Shown: positions 34,611-42,062 of the stretch, one piece after another
How positions within the stretch are numbered: position 1 is the stretch's first letter
Layout: every line of letters starts with the position of its first letter
Assembly: GCF_020010905.1 (NCBI RefSeq)
Contig: NZ_JAGJBY010000001.1
Location: 2,128,001-2,192,000, forward strand
Direction: 5' to 3'
From: Streptomyces acidiscabies
GTDB taxonomy: Bacteria; Actinomycetota; Actinomycetes; Streptomycetales; Streptomycetaceae
DNA length: 64,000 bases
The notes under the pieces: model-generated
Database searches by the model: none
The model's input: the letters and a program-made list of their open reading frames with translations, nothing else
What the model was told of the DNA's origin: nothing
Position numbers and translations under genes: made by a program

Positions 34611-34664
34611 ATCGTTGATATAGAGGCACAAGCCCCCTGATTTTTCTGGTTTTCCCGATTTTCT

Positions 34665-35642
34665 ATGAGGAAGGCACGGCCGCCGCACGTGAGGGACACA
34701 CGAGAGAGCCGGCTGCTCCTGGTACTGCTGGTCGCCGTCTCGTTCGCGCTGATCACGGTCGATATCAGGGGAGGTGAGGACTCTCCGGTCGACGGCGCCC
34801 GGCAGGCCGCCGCGACGGTCTTCGGACCCATCGAGAACGGCATGGCCTCGGCCGTCGACCCCGTCGGCAACGCGGTCTCCGCCGTACGCGACTCCGGCAA
34901 GCGCCACGACCGGCTCGCGGGCCTGGAGAAGGAGAACGCGGCCCTCAAGGCGAAGCTCGGCAGCGACGACCGCAACCGCAGCCGCCTCACCCAGCTCGAC
35001 CGGATGCTGAAGATCGCGGGCGAGGGCCAGTACGGCATCAAGGGCGCGCAGGTCATCGCCATAGGGGCGGCCCAGGGCTTCTCCTGGACGATCACCATCG
35101 ACGTCGGCGCGAACGACGGCATCCAGCGCGACATGACCGTACTCAACGGGGACGGACTGGTCGGCCGCGTCACGACCGTCGGCCCCAACGCGTCGACCGT
35201 GCTCCTCGCCAACGACCCCGACTTCACGGTCGGTACGCGCATGGAGTCGTCCGACGAACTCGGGTTCGCGTCCGGCCAGGGCGACCGGCCGCTGCGCGTC
35301 GAACTGCTCAACGGCAAGGCCGAGGTGAAGAAGGGCGACCGGCTGGTCACCTTCGGCTCCCAGGCCGACAAGCCGTTCGTGCCGGGCGTACCGGTCGGGA
35401 TCGTGTCCCGGGTCGACCCCTCGGGGGGCGACCTGACGCGGACGCTGTACGTCACGCCGTACGTCAGCTTCACCAAGCTGGACATCGTGGGGGTCGTCGT
35501 CGAGGCGCCGAAGAAGGACCCGCGTGACACGGTCCTGCCGGCCAAGCCGAAGCCGGTCCCCACGCCGACGGTCACCGTCACGGTGACGCCGGGAGCCGCG
35601 GCGCCGGGCCAGGGCCGGACCAACGACCAGCAAGAGCAGTAG
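34665..35642 (+). CDS. mreC: Rod shape-determining protein MreC
   Basis: 325 residues. One membrane helix near the N-terminus (RLLLVLLVAVSFALITVD), a coiled coil (DRLAGLEKENAALKAKLG), then the beta-domain with VIAIGAAQGFSWTITIDVGANDGI, GLVGRVTTVGPNASTVLLANDPDF and DRLVTFGSQ. A long Pro/Val/Thr tail ends the protein. It links MreB to the periplasmic side of PBP2/RodA. ATG 34665 has no ribosome site and follows a T-rich run; the GTG at 34689 (MRDTRESRLL...) with AGGAAGG 14 nt upstream is a real alternative start. Confidence 0.94.
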   Translation: MRKARPPHVRDTRESRLLLVLLVAVSFALITVDIRGGEDSPVDGARQAAATVFGPIENGMASAVDPVGNAVSAVRDSGKRHDRLAGLEKENAALKAKLGSDDRNRSRLTQLDRMLKIAGEGQYGIKGAQVIAIGAAQGFSWTITIDVGANDGIQRDMTVLNGDGLVGRVTTVGPNASTVLLANDPDFTVGTRMESSDELGFASGQGDRPLRVELLNGKAEVKKGDRLVTFGSQADKPFVPGVPVGIVSRVDPSGGDLTRTLYVTPYVSFTKLDIVGVVVEAPKKDPRDTVLPAKPKPVPTPTVTVTVTPGAAAPGQGRTNDQQEQ

Positions 35643-35657
35643 GAGCTGAAACCCCCC

Positions 35658-36332
35658 ATGCGTGTGAACCGCATCCTGCTCTCCACGACCCTCGTCGTCG
35701 TGGCCCTAGTCGTCCAGGTCAGCGTCCTGGCCCGGCTCCACCTCCCCGGCGCGGTCCCCGACCTGCTGCTCCTCACGGTCCTCGGGCTCGCGATGGTGTA
35801 CGGCCACACGAGCGGCGCCCTCATCGGGTTCGGCGCCGGTCTCCTCGCGGACCTCGCGCCGCCGGCCGACCATGCTGCGGGGCGGTACGCCCTTGTCCTC
35901 AGCGTCATCGGGTACGCGGCGGGGCTGATCAAACCCGAGACGGGCCGGCTGAAGTCGGCCACCGCTCCGATGCTGGTCGTCGTCGCCTCCGCGATCGGCT
36001 CGACGCTGCTGTACGCGGCGGTCGGGGGGCTCGTCGGGGACACGTCCGCCCGGCATGTCGGGATCGGGGGGCTGCTGTTCAGCGCCGCCCTGTACGACCT
36101 GCTGCTCGCGCCGTTCGTCGTGCCCGCCGTGATGTTCCTGGCCCGCCGCGCCGACAACGACCCGCTCGCGGAGGCCGGTTCGGGTTCCTCGGCGCGGGAC
36201 GTGTCCACCGGGTGGCTGTCGTCCGGGACCGGGCTGCGGATCGGGGGGCAGCGGGGGAGCGGGCTGAAGATGAAGGCGGCGAAGAGGTCGGCCGCGCGGA
36301 CGGGGCGGATCAAAGGGGTGAAGCGGCTGTGA
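35658..36332 (+). CDS. mreD: Rod shape-determining protein MreD
   Basis: 224 residues with AGGAGCTG before the ATG. Five or six membrane helices in residues 1-170, starting MRVNRILLSTTLVVVALVVQVSVLARLHLPGAVPDLLLL, where the P-D-L motif is typical of MreD; GFGAGLLADLAPP is another family block. The last ~60 residues are a basic cytoplasmic tail rich in Gly, Arg and Lys. It works with MreC and PBP2 in the spore-wall complex. Confidence 0.93.
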   Translation: MRVNRILLSTTLVVVALVVQVSVLARLHLPGAVPDLLLLTVLGLAMVYGHTSGALIGFGAGLLADLAPPADHAAGRYALVLSVIGYAAGLIKPETGRLKSATAPMLVVVASAIGSTLLYAAVGGLVGDTSARHVGIGGLLFSAALYDLLLAPFVVPAVMFLARRADNDPLAEAGSGSSARDVSTGWLSSGTGLRIGGQRGSGLKMKAAKRSAARTGRIKGVKRL

Positions 36333-36354
36333 GGGTGGGGGAGTCGAGCGGGGC

Positions 36355-36396
36355 TTTTTCTGGATTTTCCGGGTGGAATTCACCCGTGAGGGTGAA
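36355..36396 (+). promoter_or_regulatory. T-rich motif and GTGA-tetraloop hairpin upstream of mrdA
   Basis: TTTTTCTGGATTTTCC (36355-36370) is strongly T-rich for this genome and resembles TTTTTCTGGTTTTCCC upstream of mreC (34641-34656). A perfect 7-bp hairpin TTCACCC-GTGA-GGGTGAA (36379-36396) follows. Function unknown; promoter or RNA element. Confidence 0.35.
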
Positions 36397-36486
36397 CGGT
36401 GGCGGAACGCGGGCGGGTGGCCCGGCCGTTCATGAGGCGTACGGACATTCGATTCACGGCGTGGCAAGTGTTGGGAGGGGGCGGCA

Positions 36487-38874
36487 GTGACGAACATCCC
36501 GGAGACCGGGCGGACACCAAGGGTCCAGACGCGGCTCGTGGTGATCCAGATCCTCGTCCTCTCCCTGCTCGGGACGCTCGGCGGGCGCCTGTGGTACCTC
36601 CAGATCCGGGAGGGCGACGAGTACGCGAAGCAGGCGTCGGGCAACCACGTCCAGCAGGTCGTCCAGCCGGCGGTGCGCGGCTCGATCCTGGACGCGCGGG
36701 GAGTGCCCCTCGCGGACAACGAGACCCGGCTCGTGGTCTCCGCGTCGCGTACGGACCTGCTGAAGCAGAAGGACGACGGCAAGGCGGTCCTCGCCAAACT
36801 CGCGGGCGTGCTCGGCATGACGCCCGAGGAGGTCCAGCAGAAGGTCCGCCTCTGCGACGCGCAGACCCCGCAGCCCTGCTGGAACGGCTCGCCCTACCAG
36901 CCGATCCCGATCACCGACGAGGCCACCGCCAAGCAGGCCCTCCAGATCCGCGAGCGCGCCGAGGACTTCCCCGGCATCACGGCCGAGCCGGAAGCGGTCC
37001 GCCGCTACCCCGGCCCCGGCAAGTCGAACACCGCGCAGGTCCTCGGCTACCTCTCGCCGGTCACGGACGACGAGATCCAGCAGGCCAAGGACAGCGACTC
37101 GCCGTACCTGCGCTCCGACCAGGTCGGCCGGTCGGGGATCGAGCGGGAGTACGACAAGGAGCTGCGCGGCAAGGCGGGCGTCACGCGCTACGAGGTCGAC
37201 AACCTCGGCCGCGTCATCGGCCAGGCCGAGGCGACCCCGGCCCAGCCCGGCGCCAACCTCGTCACCAGCATCGACGCCCGGGTGCAGCGCGTCGCGGAGT
37301 ACGAGCTGAACGACGCGATGAAGGAAGCCCGCAAGCAGTGGGACCGCAACACCAATGAGCGGTACAAGGCGGACTCCGGCGCCGTCGTCGTGATGGAGGC
37401 CAAGACCGGCCGCATCGTCGCGATGGCCTCGAACCCGACGTACGACCCGAACGCGTGGGTGGGCGGGATCTCCGCCAAGGACTACAAGTCGCTCACCGGC
37501 AAGGACTCCAACTACCCGCTGCTGAACCGGGCCATACAGGGTCAGTCGGCACCGGGCTCCACCTTCAAGGTGATCTCCACGGCGGCGGCGGTGGAGGCGG
37601 GCTACGACTTCAACGGGCGCTACCCCTGCACGAGTTCGTACTCGGTGGGCGGGCAGGTCTTCAAGAACTTCGAGTCGGAGAACTTCGGCCCGATCAGCCT
37701 CGGCCGCGCCCTCGAAGTCTCCTGCGACACCGTCTTCTACGGCCTGGCGCACAACGAGTGGCAGAAGGACGGCGGCATCAAGCCGAAGAAGAACCCCGGC
37801 GACTACTTCTTCAAGGCCGCCCACCAGTTCGGCCTCGGCAAGGAGACCGGCATCGACCTGCCGAACGAGGTCACCGGCCGCGTCCCCGACCGCCAGTGGA
37901 AGCAGAGCTACTGGAAGGCCAACAAGGACGCCTGGTGCAAGCAGGGCAAGAAGGGCGGCACGTACGTCGAGCAGATCGCGTACGAGAACTGCCTCGAAGG
38001 CAACCAGATGCGCGCCGGTGACGAGATCAACTACTCCATCGGGCAGGGCGACACCCTGGTCACGCCGATCCAGATGGCCACGATCTACGCGGCGATCTCC
38101 AACGGCGGCACCCTCTGGAACCCGACCGTCGGCAAGGCCGTCATCAGCCCCGACGGCCGGACGACCACCGAGATCAAGCCCGAGTCCCACGGCAAGCTGC
38201 CCATAAGCCAGACCACGCTGGGCCAGATGGACAAGGCCCTCGCCGGCGTCGCCACGGAAGGCACCGCCGCCTGGCGGTTCGCCCAGGTCGGCTGGCCGCA
38301 GGCGAAGATCCCGATGCACGCGAAGACGGGTACCGCCGAGGTCTACGGCAAGCAGACGACGTCCTGGTTCGCGACGTACACCAAGGACTACGCGATCGTG
38401 ATGACGATCTCCCAGGGCGGCACGGGCTCCGGCGCGTCGGGCCCGGCGGTCCGCAACATCTACGACGCCCTGTACGGCGTCGCGGACGACGGCACGATCA
38501 CCCCGAAGAACGCGCTCCTCCCGACCCCCCAGAAAACCCTCCCGAAGGTCCAGCCGGACGGCACGATCACGTCCCCGAAGGTGGCGAAGGACCCGGCAAA
38601 GGACCAGAGGGCCAGCCAGACGGACAAGCCGAAGCAGGACGACACGCTGCCGCCGGGAACGGCCCCCACGAACACGGGCGGCAACCAGGACACGCGCCGA
38701 AAGTCGAGGCGTAGGAGGCCGGGTCCTGGGGCTGGCGTCCCAGGGGGCGCAGCCCCCCAGGGGCGCGGGGAACTGCGCGACCAGCCACGACGGTGCCGCA
38801 CCCGCCAGCTCACCAGACGAGGTACCCCCGGTCTGCGATCCCTCCTCCGCCGCCCTAGAAGGGAAGCCAAATGA
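36487..38874 (+). CDS. mrdA: Penicillin-binding protein 2 (class B transpeptidase), C-terminus extended by a repeat insertion
   Basis: 795 residues from a GTG at 36487 with GGGAGGGGG upstream. N-terminal anchor helix (about 17-35), the dimerisation domain, then the transpeptidase with the catalytic S358-T-F-K361 (in SAPGSTFKV), S412-C-D and K613-T-G615. It cross-links peptidoglycan with RodA in the Streptomyces spore wall. From about residue 746 the chain changes to a Pro/Gly/Arg-rich string (GPGAGVPGGAAPQGRGELRD and on), which is translated from the interspersed repeat at 38721-38806. That tail is not part of the PBP2 family. The stop overlaps the rodA start by 4 nt. Confidence 0.94.
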   Translation: MTNIPETGRTPRVQTRLVVIQILVLSLLGTLGGRLWYLQIREGDEYAKQASGNHVQQVVQPAVRGSILDARGVPLADNETRLVVSASRTDLLKQKDDGKAVLAKLAGVLGMTPEEVQQKVRLCDAQTPQPCWNGSPYQPIPITDEATAKQALQIRERAEDFPGITAEPEAVRRYPGPGKSNTAQVLGYLSPVTDDEIQQAKDSDSPYLRSDQVGRSGIEREYDKELRGKAGVTRYEVDNLGRVIGQAEATPAQPGANLVTSIDARVQRVAEYELNDAMKEARKQWDRNTNERYKADSGAVVVMEAKTGRIVAMASNPTYDPNAWVGGISAKDYKSLTGKDSNYPLLNRAIQGQSAPGSTFKVISTAAAVEAGYDFNGRYPCTSSYSVGGQVFKNFESENFGPISLGRALEVSCDTVFYGLAHNEWQKDGGIKPKKNPGDYFFKAAHQFGLGKETGIDLPNEVTGRVPDRQWKQSYWKANKDAWCKQGKKGGTYVEQIAYENCLEGNQMRAGDEINYSIGQGDTLVTPIQMATIYAAISNGGTLWNPTVGKAVISPDGRTTTEIKPESHGKLPISQTTLGQMDKALAGVATEGTAAWRFAQVGWPQAKIPMHAKTGTAEVYGKQTTSWFATYTKDYAIVMTISQGGTGSGASGPAVRNIYDALYGVADDGTITPKNALLPTPQKTLPKVQPDGTITSPKVAKDPAKDQRASQTDKPKQDDTLPPGTAPTNTGGNQDTRRKSRRRRPGPGAGVPGGAAPQGRGELRDQPRRCRTRQLTRRGTPGLRSLLRRPRREAK
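38721..38806 (+). repeat. Interspersed Streptomyces repeat, copy C, inside the 3' end of mrdA
   Basis: The core GGGGCGCGGGGAACTGCGCG at 38760-38779 is identical to copies A and B, which are intergenic. A palindromic segment precedes it (TGGGGCT... CAGCCCCCCA, 38728-38759), a combination often seen in this repeat class. The reading frame of mrdA passes through it uninterrupted and continues about 20 codons more to the rodA overlap. Confidence 0.85.
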
Positions 38875-40067
38875 CGGGCAACACCTTCTCCGTCTCGGGC
38901 TACGGCCCAGACCGCGCAGGCTGGACAAGGATCTTCGCGAGGGACTCGCTAGCAAGGCGCCTGGACTGGCCGATACTCCTCTCGGCCCTGTCCCTCTCCT
39001 TCATCGGCTCCCTCCTGGTCTTCTCCGCGACGCGAAACCGCACGGAGATCAACCAGGGCGACGAGTACTACTTCCTCCTCCGCCACCTCATGAACACCGG
39101 CATCGGCTTCTGCCTGATGCTGGCAACGGTCTGGCTGGGCCACCGCACCCTGCGCAACGCGGTCCCGATCCTGTACGGCCTCTCCGTGTTCGGCATCCTC
39201 CTGGTGCTGACCCCCCTGGGCTCCACGGTGAACGGCGCACACTCCTGGATCGTGCTCGGCGGCGGCTTCTCCCTCCAGCCCTCGGAGTTCGTGAAGATCA
39301 CGATCATCCTCGGCATGGCGATGCTGCTCGCGGCGAGGGTGGACGCGGGTGACAAGCCGTACCCCGACCACCGCACGGTGCTCCAGGCACTGGGCCTCGC
39401 GTCCGTACCGATGCTGGTCGTCATGCTGATGCCGGACCTGGGTTCGGTCATGGTGATGGTGATGATCGTGCTCGGCGTACTGCTCGCGTCCGGCGCGTCG
39501 AACCGCTGGGTCTTCGGCCTCCTCGGCGCGGGCGCGTCCGGCGCGCTCGCGGTGTGGCAGCTCGGGATCCTCGACGAGTACCAGATCGCACGGTTCGCCG
39601 CGTTCGCCAACCCCGAGCTGGACCCGGCGGGCGTCGGCTACAACACGAACCAGGCCCGCATCGCGATCGGCTCCGGCGGCCTCACGGGCTCGGGCCTCTT
39701 CCACGGCTCCCAGACGACGGGCCAGTTCGTCCCCGAACAGCAGACGGACTTCGTCTTCACGGTCGCCGGCGAGGAACTGGGCTTCGTGGGCGCGGGCCTG
39801 ATCATCCTCCTCCTCGGCATCGTCCTCTGGCGGGCCTGCAAGATCGCCCGCGAGACGACGGAGCTCTACGGCACGATCGTCGCGGCCGGCATCGTCGCGT
39901 GGTTCGCCTTCCAGGCGTTCGAGAACATCGGCATGACCTTGGGCATCATGCCGGTCACCGGCCTCCCGCTGCCGTTCGTGTCGTACGGAGGTTCATCGAT
40001 GTTCGCGGTCTGGGTGGCGGTGGGCCTGCTCCAGTCGATCAAGGTCCAGAGACCGATGTCGGCGTAA
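38871..40067 (+). CDS. rodA: SEDS-family peptidoglycan glycosyltransferase RodA
   Basis: 398 residues with 10 membrane helices; ATG 38871 overlaps the mrdA stop (ATGA) and has AAGGGAAG upstream. SEDS motifs are clear: STVNGAHSWIVLGGGFSLQPSEFVK in the main loop, the essential-acid region GSGGLTGSGLFHGSQTTGQFVPEQQTDFVFTVAGEELGF, and PVTGLPLPFVSYGGSSM near the end. It polymerises glycan strands and partners PBP2. In Streptomyces this gene (also called sfr) belongs to the spore-wall cluster. Confidence 0.95.
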   Translation: MTGNTFSVSGYGPDRAGWTRIFARDSLARRLDWPILLSALSLSFIGSLLVFSATRNRTEINQGDEYYFLLRHLMNTGIGFCLMLATVWLGHRTLRNAVPILYGLSVFGILLVLTPLGSTVNGAHSWIVLGGGFSLQPSEFVKITIILGMAMLLAARVDAGDKPYPDHRTVLQALGLASVPMLVVMLMPDLGSVMVMVMIVLGVLLASGASNRWVFGLLGAGASGALAVWQLGILDEYQIARFAAFANPELDPAGVGYNTNQARIAIGSGGLTGSGLFHGSQTTGQFVPEQQTDFVFTVAGEELGFVGAGLIILLLGIVLWRACKIARETTELYGTIVAAGIVAWFAFQAFENIGMTLGIMPVTGLPLPFVSYGGSSMFAVWVAVGLLQSIKVQRPMSA

Positions 40068-40084
40068 GCCTCCGGCGGTTGGGC

Positions 40085-40118
40085 GGGAGACAGGGCGGCT
40101 GGGGCCCGCCGGTCTCCC
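40085..40118 (+). terminator. Candidate terminator after rodA
   Basis: GGGAGAC (40085-40091) pairs with GTCTCCC (40112-40118), with further GC pairing inside. It starts 18 nt after the rodA stop. No T-run. Confidence 0.5.
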
Positions 40119-40304
40119 CGGAACGGGGTCCGACGGGACGTCGCCGTCCGACAGGGAGGCCGGTCCGTGCGGCGGCTGTTCCCGGAACCCCTCGCGTCCC
40201 CACCCCGCACACCCCCGCCCCCCAACCACCCCGCACCCGGTTATCTGCACGTTCGTCGTGAATTCACCCTCCGGTTCCCTCTGCCGCTTTGGCCCGGGTG
40301 CCAC

Positions 40305-40310
40305 TAGATT
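40305..40310 (+). promoter_or_regulatory. -10 box of the CYTH/CHAD gene (leaderless start)
   Basis: TAGATT ends exactly 6 nt before the ATG at 40317; no ribosome site is present and no good -35 is seen. Confidence 0.55.
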
Positions 40311-40316
40311 CAATCT

Positions 40317-41984
40317 ATGGCGGAGACGAAACGCGAGATCGAGCGCAAGTACGAATCCGACGAGAGCGGGCTTCCGGATCTGACGGGTGTCGCCGGGATC
40401 GAGGCCGTGCTGGACAAGGGTGTGGCGGAGCTGGACGCCACGTACTACGACACCCCGGACGGGCGGCTGGCGGCGGCGTCGATCACGCTGCGGCGGCGTA
40501 CCGGGGGGTCGGACGCGGGGTGGCATCTGAAGTTTCCGGTGGGGCCGGGGGTGCGGGACGAGGTACAGGCACCCCTCTCGCCGACCCTGCCACGGAGCCT
40601 CGCCGGGCTGGTCAGGTCGAGGGTCAGGGACGCCGAACTCGTACCGGTCGTGAGACTGCGCTCCGCGCGGGACGTACGGGATCTGGTGGACGGAGAGGGC
40701 AAGCTCCTCGCGGAGGTCAGCGTGGACGCGGTCCGCGCGGAGCGGCTGAGCGGCGGCGAGGGCGTGGCCCAGTGGTCGGAGATCGAGGTGGAACTCGCCG
40801 ACGGCGGGGACCCCGCCTTCCTGGACCACGTGGAGAAACGCCTCCGCAAGGCGGGGGTACGCCGCTCGAAGTCGGAGTCGAAACTGGCGCGAGCCTTGGC
40901 GGAGACGGCGACGAGCCCCGGAACCGCCGGTAAGGCCAAGGCGGATGAGCCGGCCCCCGAAAAGTCCGGCAAGAAGGAAAAGCCGGCCAAGTCCAAGAAG
41001 CCGGCGAAGCCCTCCGCCGACACCTCGACCGACCCCGCCACCCGACGTACCGCCAAGACCCCGGACACCCCCAGCACCCCCCGTACAGCCAAGACCACCC
41101 CCACCGCCCCCCAAACCGCCGCCGACCACGTCCTCGTCCACCTCCGTGCCCAGCGCGACGCCATCGTCGCCCTCGACCCCGCCGTCCGGCAGGACGAGTA
41201 CGACTCCGTGCACAGGATGCGCGTCGCCACCCGCAGGATGCGCAGCGCGTTCCGGTCCTTCGGCAAGGTGCTGGACCGTACGGTCACCGACCCCGTCGGG
41301 GAGGAGCTGAAGTGGCTCGCGGGAGAACTCGGCGTCGACCGTGACCAGGAGGTCCTCACCGAGAGGATCGCCGCCGGCCTCGACGACCTCCCGCGCCACC
41401 TGGTCGTCGGCCCCGTCCGCACCCGCGTACGGACCTGGTCGCACGCCCGCCGGGGCGGCTCACGCAGGCGCCTCATCGCCGTACTGGACGGAAAGCGGTA
41501 CCTGACGCTGCTCGACAAGCTGGACGCGCTGATCGCGGAGCCCCCGCTCGCCGGAAAAGCGGCCGGGACGCCCGAGAAGGTCATCGCCGCAGCCGTCCGC
41601 AAGGACTTCGCGAAGGTCGCCGCCCTCGTGGAGGACGCCCTCGCGCAGCCCTCGTCCGGCCCGGAGCGGGACTTCGCGCTGCACGAGGCGCGGAAGAAGG
41701 CGAAGCGGACCAGGTACTCGGCGGAGGCGGCGGAACCCGCGCTGGGCGCTCCCGCGACGGCCTTGGTGAAGATCGCCAAGTCCCTCCAGAACCTCCTAGG
41801 CGACCACCAGGACAGCGTGATGGCCCGCGACGCGCTCCGCGAGATCGCCGCCCAGGCCCACGCGGCGGGCGAGAACGGCTTCACGTACGGCGTGCTGTAC
41901 GGCAGGGAGGAACGCCGCTCGGCGACGGACGAGGCGGAGCTGCCGGGGTTGTGGGCGGAGGCGAAGGGCGGGACGGGGATCTGA
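40317..41984 (+). CDS. CYTH and CHAD domain-containing protein (polyphosphate-related)
   Basis: 555 residues. The CYTH domain (1-205) opens with the signature REIERKY (ExExK) and has ATYYDTPDGRLAAASITLRRR and WHLKFPVG, the cation- and phosphate-binding tunnel pattern. A Lys/Ala/Pro/Thr linker (about 206-270) follows. The CHAD domain (about 275-545) is helical with conserved histidine/arginine repeats such as DSVHRMRVATRRMRSAFR and LHEARKKAKRTRYSAE. CHAD binds inorganic polyphosphate; CYTH enzymes hydrolyse tripolyphosphate or make cyclic AMP. Polyphosphate handling is the likely role; it appears monocistronic and leaderless. Confidence 0.9.
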   Translation: MAETKREIERKYESDESGLPDLTGVAGIEAVLDKGVAELDATYYDTPDGRLAAASITLRRRTGGSDAGWHLKFPVGPGVRDEVQAPLSPTLPRSLAGLVRSRVRDAELVPVVRLRSARDVRDLVDGEGKLLAEVSVDAVRAERLSGGEGVAQWSEIEVELADGGDPAFLDHVEKRLRKAGVRRSKSESKLARALAETATSPGTAGKAKADEPAPEKSGKKEKPAKSKKPAKPSADTSTDPATRRTAKTPDTPSTPRTAKTTPTAPQTAADHVLVHLRAQRDAIVALDPAVRQDEYDSVHRMRVATRRMRSAFRSFGKVLDRTVTDPVGEELKWLAGELGVDRDQEVLTERIAAGLDDLPRHLVVGPVRTRVRTWSHARRGGSRRRLIAVLDGKRYLTLLDKLDALIAEPPLAGKAAGTPEKVIAAAVRKDFAKVAALVEDALAQPSSGPERDFALHEARKKAKRTRYSAEAAEPALGAPATALVKIAKSLQNLLGDHQDSVMARDALREIAAQAHAAGENGFTYGVLYGREERRSATDEAELPGLWAEAKGGTGI

Positions 41985-42062
41985 ACGGCCGGGGATGACC
42001 CCCAGCCGCGTTAGGCTGGGTGGTCACCCCTGTCGTTACCCCCGCTCACGAAAGTTCGCGCG

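Noticed and set aside
36454-38955. An 833-codon open frame on the minus strand opposite mrdA
   Set aside because: It is an antisense shadow produced by high third-position GC. The plus strand has the intact PBP2 with all catalytic motifs.
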